59,980 nucleotides of DNA from Chloroflexota bacterium. GTDB lineage: Bacteria > Chloroflexota > Anaerolineae > Promineifilales > Promineifilaceae. This document shows positions 25,668 through 33,371 of the stretch, piece after piece. The notes under the pieces are model-generated. The model made no database searches and was not told the origin of the DNA. It saw only the letters and a program-made list of their open reading frames with translations. A program made the translations under genes and the position numbers. Each line of letters begins with the position of its first letter. The first letter of the stretch is position 1. Location of the stretch: assembly GCA_017993775.1 (NCBI GenBank), contig JAGOMA010000032.1:1-59980 (forward strand), in the 5' to 3' direction.

Positions 25668-27727
25668 TCTTCTTCCCGATCTTTCTTGGCGTGAGCCACA
25701 ATTTGCTCTTGCAGGTGGGAGGGGATACGGCCGTAATTGGAAAATTCCATCCGGAACACGCCGCGCCCTTGGGTCATCGAGCGCAAGTCGGAGGCATAGG
25801 TCAGCACTTCAGCCAATGGCACTTCACAAATGACCACGCTCTTGGTGCCTTCTTGTTCGATGCCCAACACGCGTGCCCGGCGTGTATTCATATCACCCAT
25901 GATGTCGCCCATGTTGTCGGCCGGCACGGTAACAATTACCTTGTAGATTGGCTCCAGCAAAACAGGACCGGCGCCCAGCATCGCTTTCTTGAAGCATTCA
26001 CGACCGGCCGTCTGGAAAGCAATTTCCTTGGAGTCTACGGGGTGTTCCTTACCATCAAACACGATGGCCTTGACGCCTACCACCGGATAACCGGCGGTTG
26101 GTCCGGCTTCCAATGCCTGACGGCAGCCTTTTTCCGTAGCGGAGACAAAGGGAGCAGAGATGGACCCACCGAAGATTTCCGAGGTGAATTCGAATTCAGC
26201 GTCATCGTCCAGAGATTCCAGGCGAATGAAGACACGGCCGTATTGCCCCGCGCCGCCTGTTTGTTTCTTGTGAGTGTACTCGGCGGAATTGGTCTTGGTG
26301 ATGGTTTCACGGTACGGCACTTTCGGAATCGAAGTTGTGAGGTTGACGCCAAATTTGGAGTGCGCCTTCTTGACGGCAATGTCCAGATGGGTGACGCCCA
26401 TACCCGACAAAATGGTCTCGTGGGTCGCCGGTTCCGTGTGCCAGGTTAACGTCAGGTCTTCACCGACCAACCGGTTCAGCGATTGGCTCAATTTGGCCAC
26501 GTCGGATTGTGATTTGGGGTGGATAGCTACGGAGGCAATCGGTGATGGTTGTTGAATTTTCGGCAGTGTGAGCACATGGCCGCGATCACAAAGCGTTTCG
26601 TTGGTGCCGGTGTCGCCTAATTTCACCACCACGCCAATATCGCCGCTGTGCAGGCGTGTAATGGGGGTGGTTTCTTTGCCGGTTACGGTTTGCAAAGTGC
26701 CTACGCGTACTTCGGAATCCAGGTGGCTTGCCCAAACTCGGGAATCCGACTCCAGAATGCCACTAAAAACACGAATGTAGCTGGAACGGCCGTATGGGTC
26801 TTCCCGTGTCTTAAAGATAAACGCCGCCAGGTGAGATGTGTCTTTGCCTTCGATGACAACCTCATCACCCGCCGCATTCGTAGCGGTAAATGATCGGTTG
26901 TCCGGTGAAGGGACATAGCTGGCGAGGATTTCTAAGACAGGTTCTACCGCAATGCCTGGTTCAGGTGCGCTGTAAATGATGGGTGTAACCAACCCTTGAG
27001 CCATCGCGCCTTTTAACCCGCGAACAATTTCTTCGCTGGTTAAGTCTTCCTCTTCAAAATACTTTTCCATCAACGAATCGTCGCCTTCGGCGGCTGCTTC
27101 GATGAGCGCCATGCGCGCCTCTTCAGCATCATCGGCCATATCGGCAGGAATAGGAGCGACGGTAGCTTTTTCGCCCAATCGCGCTTCCATTTTCACTAAA
27201 TCGATGATCCCTTTAAAGTCCGGACCTTCACCAATCGGGAGTTGCAAATTCACAAAATTGCCTTCCAAATTGGCGTTAATGCTCTCCATCACCCGGGATA
27301 CGCGTACATTTTCACGATCCATCTTGGTGACTAAGAGAATTTGCGGCAGATTGTGCTCGCGGGCTGCCTGAGTCACAACCTCGGTGCCAACTTCAACACC
27401 GGCGACTGCTTCCACGAAGACCACCACGCCATCGGATACAACCAGGGCGCTGTTCACTTCGCCGATAAAGTCCATATAACCCGGCGTATCCAGCAGGTTT
27501 ATTTTTTTGCCCTGAAAGTCGATGGGAGCCAATGCGGTGGAAATGGAACTGTTTCGGCTGACTTCTTCTTCTTCGAAGTCCATGGCAGCCGTACCCGCCT
27601 GAACACTACCCAGACGAGTTGTGACGCCCGTGTTAAACAGAGTACGCTCGACAAATGTTGTTTTGCCCGATCCATTGTGGCCGATTAACGCAATGTTTCG
27701 GATTTGGCTGGTTTGATATTCTTTCAT
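25661..27727 (-). CDS. fusA: Elongation factor G-like GTPase (EF-G2 type)
   Basis: 688 aa translational GTPase: G domain with P-loop GHNGSGKTT, DTPGYMDF (G3) and TKMDRE (G4), domain II (about 290-385), III, IV (about 475-590) and V. The P-loop reads GHNGSGKT rather than the GHIDAGKT of main EF-G, a trait of EF-G2/EF-G-like paralogues, so this is probably the second EF-G of the organism. Ribosomal protein genes, normally next to main fusA, are absent, which supports that. A consensus promoter lies about 150 bp upstream. Confidence 0.9.
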   Translation of the reverse strand: MKEYQTSQIRNIALIGHNGSGKTTFVERTLFNTGVTTRLGSVQAGTAAMDFEEEEVSRNSSISTALAPIDFQGKKINLLDTPGYMDFIGEVNSALVVSDGVVVFVEAVAGVEVGTEVVTQAAREHNLPQILLVTKMDRENVRVSRVMESINANLEGNFVNLQLPIGEGPDFKGIIDLVKMEARLGEKATVAPIPADMADDAEEARMALIEAAAEGDDSLMEKYFEEEDLTSEEIVRGLKGAMAQGLVTPIIYSAPEPGIAVEPVLEILASYVPSPDNRSFTATNAAGDEVVIEGKDTSHLAAFIFKTREDPYGRSSYIRVFSGILESDSRVWASHLDSEVRVGTLQTVTGKETTPITRLHSGDIGVVVKLGDTGTNETLCDRGHVLTLPKIQQPSPIASVAIHPKSQSDVAKLSQSLNRLVGEDLTLTWHTEPATHETILSGMGVTHLDIAVKKAHSKFGVNLTTSIPKVPYRETITKTNSAEYTHKKQTGGAGQYGRVFIRLESLDDDAEFEFTSEIFGGSISAPFVSATEKGCRQALEAGPTAGYPVVGVKAIVFDGKEHPVDSKEIAFQTAGRECFKKAMLGAGPVLLEPIYKVIVTVPADNMGDIMGDMNTRRARVLGIEQEGTKSVVICEVPLAEVLTYASDLRSMTQGRGVFRMEFSNYGRIPSHLQEQIVAHAKKDREEEG

Positions 27728-27878
27728 TCGTAAGAAAACCTCTCGGGATAAGGAATTTTAATGGTCGATGTTCTCGTGCGGATTGCCTCTGCCCCAGGCA
27801 TATTGCCACGGTGCGGACAATAAAAATATCTCTTCTTAACTATGATAAGGGGACATTTCCGCTGTGGTTAGTTGACAA

Positions 27879-27906
27879 ATTATACTTTCCTTTAAACAGT
27901 TGTCAA
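27879..27906 (-). promoter_or_regulatory. Consensus sigma-70 promoter for the EF-G gene
   Basis: On the minus strand TTGACA (27906-27901), 16-bp spacer, TATAAT (27884-27879): both boxes match the consensus fully. The predicted leader is about 145 nt. The two boxes also form part of a TTGACAA/TTGTCAA inverted repeat. Confidence 0.8.
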
Positions 27907-27991
27907 AACGGGTGAAGTGGCGGGGTCGCTGTGCAACAAGCCCAAATACTCTGCGTATAGAGGGTTAGTTAACCACAGGAGGTTGATGATT

Positions 27992-29098
27992 ATGTCTGAT
28001 AAATCCAAAGAAACTTACGAGAAAGAGCCGGTTTATGACCCGTTGAATGAAAAACCTGCTGGCGATGCGCCCAGACGTGGGAACCCTTCACTGTTTGGGC
28101 CTGTTGTGTTGATTGCCTTGGGTGTTTTGTTTTTGCTGAACAATTTGGGTATGCTGCCGACGATGTCGGTGAATTGGGTGGCAGCGGCCAGGCTCTGGCC
28201 TTTGTTTTTAATTTTAGTGGGCGTTAATTTGATTGTGCGCCAGGCGCCACGGCCGTTAGGCGGCATTCTCAGCGCGTTGGTGGGCGTAGTGGCGGTGGGC
28301 ATCTTTGGCTACGCCTTGCTGTTTAGCCAGGACAACCCACGCTTTAACAGCATTGGGGTGAATGCCAATGCCGACCAGGCGCAAACAAAGGAGATTTCCT
28401 TTGGCGCGGAGGATGTGCAAACGGCCGTAGTCGAAATCAACTTCGGCGCTGCCGGAGCAGATCTGTCGGCCCTGGAAGATAGCAACAAATTGATCGAAGG
28501 CACTGTCAGCTACATGGGCGATCTGACGTTTGATACCAGCGCCAATGGCTCCGAAGCAACTATATTTTTACAGGAAAAGGACGGCGGACTCTGGTGGCTA
28601 AATCCCAGCAATTGGAATGCGACGATTTTCCAGCGTTGGCAAATCGCTCTGAATCCGCGTGTGAACACTGATTTGCGGCTGGATGTGGGAGCCGGTTCCG
28701 TGGATGCGGATTTAAGCAAGCTGACTTTGCAAGAGCTAACCGTCGATGGCGGCGCTGGCAGCCTGGAACTATCTTTGCCAGATGGGGCCTATGATGTCAC
28801 ACTTGATGTCAGCGCCGGTTCAACGCAAGTGGTGCTGCCGCAAAACGGCCGTCAACGCCTCGAGATCAATGGCGGCGCTGGCAGCCTGACGCTGCTGCTG
28901 CCTGCCGGCCGGGAAGCCCGCGTCAGCGTGAACGGCGGCCTGGGGAGCTTTAATCTTAACGGCCGTCGCTTCACCCAAATTAGCGGCAACGAACCGGATG
29001 AAGGGGTGTGGGAAACCGAAGGGTACAAAACGTCCGCCAACCCACTCGATTTAACCATCGACGTGAGCGCCGGCAGCGTGACCATCGGCGAACCTTAA
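27992..29098 (+). CDS. LiaF-like membrane protein with repeated beta domain
   Basis: About 368 aa. Cytoplasmic Pro-rich head, four hydrophobic helices (about 35-115: PVVLIALGVLFLLNNLG, LWPLFLILVGVNLIV) and a C-terminal beta-helix-like region in which a GAGSVDADLS / GGAGSLELSLPDG / SAGSTQVVLP / GGAGSLTLLLP / SAGSVTIGEP motif repeats. This matches the LiaI/DUF5668 plus LiaF/YvqF toastrack layout, proteins that respond to cell-envelope stress. AGGAGG lies 9 bp before the ATG at 27992; the ATG at 27986 is also possible. No histidine kinase partner is adjacent. Confidence 0.78.
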   Translation: MSDKSKETYEKEPVYDPLNEKPAGDAPRRGNPSLFGPVVLIALGVLFLLNNLGMLPTMSVNWVAAARLWPLFLILVGVNLIVRQAPRPLGGILSALVGVVAVGIFGYALLFSQDNPRFNSIGVNANADQAQTKEISFGAEDVQTAVVEINFGAAGADLSALEDSNKLIEGTVSYMGDLTFDTSANGSEATIFLQEKDGGLWWLNPSNWNATIFQRWQIALNPRVNTDLRLDVGAGSVDADLSKLTLQELTVDGGAGSLELSLPDGAYDVTLDVSAGSTQVVLPQNGRQRLEINGGAGSLTLLLPAGREARVSVNGGLGSFNLNGRRFTQISGNEPDEGVWETEGYKTSANPLDLTIDVSAGSVTIGEP

Positions 29099-29122
29099 GG
29101 AATTCGCTGGCTGACAGCCTGG

Positions 29123-29164
29123 ACAATTACCAATTGGCAATTGGCAATGGGCAATTGGCAATTG
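29123..29164. repeat. Heptad repeat between convergent genes
   Basis: Five CAATTGG/CAATGGG units, partly self-complementary, ending next to the TGA of the minus-strand sufE gene. Confidence 0.75.
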
Positions 29165-29165
29165 T

Positions 29166-29588
29166 TCAGGTTGTTTGGGCTAAGGTTTTCATGTGCGCCA
29201 GAATGGCGGCTATGCCATTCAGACGCTGCCCGCTTAACACAGATTGCAGCCCCATTTGCAAATAAAATTCGTTGGGCACGGCCGTTACCTCCGCTGGTGT
29301 TGTGCCGTCCAGGCCATCTTGCAGCAAGGCGGCAAAACCACGCACTGTTGGGGCTTCGGGCGGGATGTCGAAATGGAAGTGGAGACGGCCGTTTTCATGC
29401 TCCGCATACACAAAAACCGGCGTCATGCATTCGTGAACCTGCTCCAACGTTTCGCGTTTTTCATGCAGCCATTCCGGTAACGGCTGCAACTTTTCGGCAA
29501 ATTCCAATAAATACTCCAGCTTCTCCTGGCCAACACAAAAACTAAAATCTTCTACAATTTCCTGCAAACGGTCCGGTATGTCATTCAT
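29166..29588 (-). CDS. sufE: SufE-family cysteine desulfurase-associated protein
   Basis: 140 aa. SufE accepts sulfane sulfur from a SufS-type desulfurase and passes it to the Fe-S scaffold. The active Cys is in VHECMTPVFV (about residue 54; QGCQSxVW in other SufE), followed by the family's RGFAALLQDGLDGTTPAEV and NGIAAILAHMK helices. The GAGGTG site precedes the ATG. No sufS or sufBCD gene is adjacent, so it acts with partners encoded elsewhere. Confidence 0.88.
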   Translation of the reverse strand: MNDIPDRLQEIVEDFSFCVGQEKLEYLLEFAEKLQPLPEWLHEKRETLEQVHECMTPVFVYAEHENGRLHFHFDIPPEAPTVRGFAALLQDGLDGTTPAEVTAVPNEFYLQMGLQSVLSGQRLNGIAAILAHMKTLAQTT

Positions 29589-30092
29589 AATTTCACCTCG
29601 GTATCTGGTTCAACTCCAGCGAGTCTACGTTGTTTGGCCCATTGTACGGAAATTCATTCAGCGGCGCATGAATTTTGAGGAAAAACTTATTCCAGCCGTA
29701 AGCGTTCAGTTGGGCAAACCACCACATATGGCGGTTTCAAATCAATCAAAGTCTGTATATGGCATCATGAAATTTGTGTCCAAACAAAAATCAGAAAATG
29801 TATCGAAACATGACCGCCATATTTGCACCGATATTGATGCTTAATCGCCATATTTAGCCATAAATACCAACTGAACGGTCACCTCCAGCCGGTACAGTTT
29901 TAAAAACGAAAAACCAGGCGGAGGGTCGCCTGGTAATTCGCCAAGGGAAAGGATGTTGCTAAGAGGAAAAGAGAGGAGAAGAATCTTGTCTTCGGGGGAA
30001 TTTTCTCACCTGGATGAAAGCTTACCGCTTCTAAGTTAACATCTGGTTAACCGTTTGTTACCGATTTGCTAAGGATTTATAAAAAAGCAGCC
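29589..30092. other. Intergenic region, mostly featureless
   Basis: 504 bp, clearly more AT-rich than the surroundings, with no ACGGCCGT. It holds the terminator at 29913-29934 and a purine-rich tract at 29960-29990. An 88-aa plus-strand frame (29578-29844) has no recognisable content and is probably not a gene. Confidence 0.6.
29913..29934 (-). terminator. Terminator of the minus-strand secretion/kinase operon
   Basis: ACCAGGCG / CGCCTGGT stem; read on the minus strand it is followed by TTTTTCGTTTTT. It is the first such structure after the operon's last gene (stop at 30093). Confidence 0.75.
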
Positions 30093-31100
30093 TCACTCGT
30101 AATAATCCAGCACGGCCAGGATACCCTCCAGGTTTTGCGGCCAATCTGTGGCCGAATGAGTGGTCAACTCGACAGTCATAGAAGAAATTCCCTGAGTCGT
30201 CAACCAATCGCTGGCATCGCCGGTAACGGGGTAACTGGTAAATGCTTCGTAGATGGGGTAGCCGCCGGCCAAGCCATAAACCGTCGCCAGGTCATAAGAT
30301 GGTTGATGCGTTTCCGGACAGCCAGCGGCAAACACGCCATTCAGGGCGCTGTGCCAGAAAATAACGGCTTTCGGCTCTAACCCCACCAGATAACTGCTCA
30401 GAGCCGCCGATTCTGGTTCAGAGAACGGCCGTTCCCCACCACTCACCCGTTGCTCGCGCCATAAGCCGCTGGCTTGCCACCGGCAGTCCCAATTACGGTT
30501 CAAATCCACGTCATTGCCATTAAAACGGCCGGAAGTTGTATCGCTAATCACGTCGGTCGGGGCAAACCAACCATTACTGCCAGTGACCAAAAATTGGCCG
30601 TCCGGGTTCGCTGAGGGGATGATATGCAGGGTTATCGAATCGGGAATCAGGTCGATGTTTGCCTGGAAATAGGTGATGGCCTCATAGGCCAACAAAATGG
30701 TGTTCCACTCATAGCCGCCATGAATTCCACCCACAAACACAACCTGATCCGGGCCGTTCTTAAATTGATAATCGACAATCGGCCGCCCCTGGCTGGAAAG
30801 ACCCACAGTCTGGGTGAAGGCATTGGCCGGCGTGGTAGCCGTAGCCGGCGGCGTATCCGTAGGCAGCGGCGTCGCCGACGGCCGTTGAATGACCGGCGTG
30901 CTGGAAGGCACGGCCGTTGGTGTAACCGTCGGCGTGTTGGTTTGGGTTGGCGTGGGTTGGGGCGTGAAGGTGAGGATGGTAACGGCCGTGGGCATTTGCG
31001 TCGGCAGCGGTATCTCTGCCGGTTGGCAGCCAATCAGGCCCAAAAACAATCCGCTTACAAGAACAAAGGCTATAAAAAAAGGTATCGGCAACTTAATCAT
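30093..31100 (-). CDS. M14-type carboxypeptidase-like lipoprotein
   Basis: 335 aa. Lipoprotein signal (SGLFLGLIGC), a Thr/Pro-rich stalk (about 35-95), then a zinc carboxypeptidase fold: FVGGIHGGYEWNT (zinc ligands, here H-G-G-Y-E rather than the usual HxxE), SANPDGQ, DVDLNRNWDCRW (substrate Asn-Arg region), FSEPESAAL, and MTVELTTHS with the probable catalytic Glu. It may trim peptides or peptidoglycan stems outside the membrane. It is the last gene of the run that begins with the EssC motor, 15 bp after a kinase whose ectodomain is its homologue. Confidence 0.82.
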   Translation of the reverse strand: MIKLPIPFFIAFVLVSGLFLGLIGCQPAEIPLPTQMPTAVTILTFTPQPTPTQTNTPTVTPTAVPSSTPVIQRPSATPLPTDTPPATATTPANAFTQTVGLSSQGRPIVDYQFKNGPDQVVFVGGIHGGYEWNTILLAYEAITYFQANIDLIPDSITLHIIPSANPDGQFLVTGSNGWFAPTDVISDTTSGRFNGNDVDLNRNWDCRWQASGLWREQRVSGGERPFSEPESAALSSYLVGLEPKAVIFWHSALNGVFAAGCPETHQPSYDLATVYGLAGGYPIYEAFTSYPVTGDASDWLTTQGISSMTVELTTHSATDWPQNLEGILAVLDYYE

Positions 31101-31115
31101 GCGCCAATGATAGCT

Positions 31116-33143
31116 CTAGCTGCCAAAATCTCGCAAAACAGCCCGAATTCCATCCAGATTGTCGCCCCAGTCCACCGTCACATAATCTGGCAAGATAATG
31201 GCAATCGCCGGGATGCCCTGACCATCCAGCCAGTTGGTTCCGTCGCCGTTTATCGTCTGGTTGGTCAGATTCTCGAAATCGGCGATGGGATACCCGGCGG
31301 CAATGCCATACGCCTGCGCCAGAGGCACCGACACCTGGCTTGGGCCATTACACGCGCCTGGGGAAGAAAGGCCTGCGGTTGTTTTGGCTTCCCAAAACAC
31401 CACGGCCGTCGCGCTTACGCCTTGAATAAAATCCACCATCGCCTGCGTTTCCGGCTCCGAAAATGCAAATTGGCCGCCTATTCCGGGCACGGTATTGCCA
31501 CGAAATGCGGCGTCTTTTACCCAGCGACAATCCCAATTGCGGTTTAAATCCACGCCGTTGGCATTGAGACGGCCGTCCAGTTCCCCCACGACCGGGCGGC
31601 TGTCGGGGTTGGCGTTCGTGATAATGTACAAGGTCGTCTGCGGCGGAATCTCCTGGAAATTGCTTGAGAAATAATTGACGGCCGTTTCCGCCAGCGAAAC
31701 AGTAGACGGCGCGGCTCCGGCGTGCAGCCCGCCGATAAACACAATCGCGTTTGGCCCGCCACCGATCCGCACCGCCTCAATCGGCAGATTACCCGCCGAA
31801 TAACCAATCGTCAGCCGTTCCGGTCCCATGTCGGGCGTTTCGGTGGGCGGCGGCGTGTCGGTCGGCGGCGCGTCGGTCGGCGGCGGCGGGGTCGCCGATG
31901 GCAAAGCGGTTGGTTCAGGAACGGCCGTAGCGATGATGTCGTTGGGCACGGCCGTTTCCGTAGCTGCGGCCGTCGGCAAAGCTGTCGGATTGTCGGCCAC
32001 AAGCACAATTTGCGTGGCGGTGGGCACGGCCGCCATGTCTGGCCCGCGCAGCGACTGCACCACCAAATACCCGCCGCCCAGAAACAGCAGGGCGAGCAAG
32101 GCAACCACCAGCCCAATCACCCAGCCTTTGCCCCCGCCGCCGGCCGAACGCGGCACAGTCGGGCCGGTGTCCGGCGGCAGTAAGTCAGTAGGCGCAAAGT
32201 TTGGCGGCACAATTTTAGACGGGCCGATGGTGTACTGCTCTATCGGATGGGGCCGCCACGCGCCGGAGGTGGAGATGCGGCCTGGTCCCCCTTCGGCCTC
32301 TATCGCCTGGTCGATGGCGTTTCTCATGTCGACGGCCGTTGGCAAACGGTTCATGGGGTTTTTTTGCATGGCGGCCTGCACCACATACCGGGTATGCGGC
32401 GTCAGATCGTGGCGGATGTTTTCCAGGGGGGTTGGCTCTTCATAGACGTGTTTGTGCAAGACAGCCAGCGGGTCGTCGGCTTCGAACGGCCGTTTCCCGG
32501 CCAGCATCTCATACAAAATCACACCCAGCGAATAGAGGTCGGAACGGCCGTCCAGCTTTTCCCCGCGCGCCTGTTCCGGCGACATATAATTCGGCGTGCC
32601 GATCAAGGTGCCTGTCTGGGTTAATTTGGGTGCGCTCTGCACGGCGGCAATCCCCAAATCCACCAGGATGGGCACGCCATCCGGCCGCAGCAAAATGTTA
32701 CTCGGCTTAATATCTCGATGCACAATCCCGGCGGCATGAGCCACGCGCAGCGCATCGGCCATCTGCCGCACAATCGCCAGAGCCTGCGTCGTGGGCAGCA
32801 GTTCGCCGCGCCGCGTCAGCATTTCCAGGGTATCCCGCAGCGCCCCGCCGTCGATAAATGGCATAGCGATATACGGCCGTTGGTCGGGCGTCAGCCCAAT
32901 GCCGTACACCTGAATGATATTGGGGTGTTCTAACTGCGCCACCGTCTGCGCTTCCCGGCGAAACCGTTCCACAAACTGCGTATCGACCGAAAGCTGCGCC
33001 AGCATAACCTTCAGAGCCACCTTGCGCTGCAAATTGACGTCGAACGCCTGGTAAACATCGGCCATTCCGCCGCGAGCGATGTGGCTCCTGATCTCGTAGT
33101 GGCCAATTTGCTGCCCAATAAGTTGTGTGGGATCTAATGACAT
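31116..33143 (-). CDS. Transmembrane Ser/Thr kinase with a pseudo-carboxypeptidase ectodomain
   Basis: About 675 aa. Hanks-type kinase (about 10-270: G-loop IARGGMADVYQAFD, VAL-K, HRDIKPSNILL, DLGIAA with DLG for DFG, SPEQARGEKLDGRSDLYS), a transmembrane helix (about 340-365), a Pro/Thr-rich stalk, and an outer M14-like domain (about 450-675). That domain keeps NPDS and VDLNRNWDCRW but has GGLHAGAAPST where the active homologue has HGGYE, and ILPDYV where it has VELTTH, so it should be catalytically dead and may sense ligands. The ATG at 33143 fits the family; one at 33167 would add eight residues. Confidence 0.88.
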   Translation of the reverse strand: MSLDPTQLIGQQIGHYEIRSHIARGGMADVYQAFDVNLQRKVALKVMLAQLSVDTQFVERFRREAQTVAQLEHPNIIQVYGIGLTPDQRPYIAMPFIDGGALRDTLEMLTRRGELLPTTQALAIVRQMADALRVAHAAGIVHRDIKPSNILLRPDGVPILVDLGIAAVQSAPKLTQTGTLIGTPNYMSPEQARGEKLDGRSDLYSLGVILYEMLAGKRPFEADDPLAVLHKHVYEEPTPLENIRHDLTPHTRYVVQAAMQKNPMNRLPTAVDMRNAIDQAIEAEGGPGRISTSGAWRPHPIEQYTIGPSKIVPPNFAPTDLLPPDTGPTVPRSAGGGGKGWVIGLVVALLALLFLGGGYLVVQSLRGPDMAAVPTATQIVLVADNPTALPTAAATETAVPNDIIATAVPEPTALPSATPPPPTDAPPTDTPPPTETPDMGPERLTIGYSAGNLPIEAVRIGGGPNAIVFIGGLHAGAAPSTVSLAETAVNYFSSNFQEIPPQTTLYIITNANPDSRPVVGELDGRLNANGVDLNRNWDCRWVKDAAFRGNTVPGIGGQFAFSEPETQAMVDFIQGVSATAVVFWEAKTTAGLSSPGACNGPSQVSVPLAQAYGIAAGYPIADFENLTNQTINGDGTNWLDGQGIPAIAIILPDYVTVDWGDNLDGIRAVLRDFGS

Positions 33144-33371
33144 AGCTGTAACTCGTTTCCACCCCATACCTGACAGATTTCGGGAAACCTGTCAGTATGG
33201 CTCTATCAGTTTTTCATGAACAAAGTCGCGTTTAACAGGCAGCCAGAATAGACATCATTTTCAGTTTAGTGGTAGCCGCGATTTCTTATCGCGCCTGACG
33301 GAACGGGGGAAGGATACCCCGGCTACATCCGACAAAAGAACGTTGTGAAACGAGTAGACACCACTTTCAGT
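33144..33371. other. Intergenic region with direct repeat
   Basis: About 228 bp between two kinase genes. A 7-bp stem CTGACAG/CTGTCAG lies at 33170-33195 and CGCGATTTCTTATCGCG forms a short hairpin. A pair of imperfect direct repeats, AGACATCATTTTCAGTTTAG (from 33250) and AGACACCACTTTCAGTTTAG (from 33357), brackets the middle; the second runs into the upstream kinase stop codon. Confidence 0.5.

Noticed and set aside
29578..29844. 88-aa plus-strand open frame in the AT-rich gap
   Set aside because: Overlaps the start of sufE on the other strand, no recognisable domain, no clear ribosome-binding site, low-complexity content.
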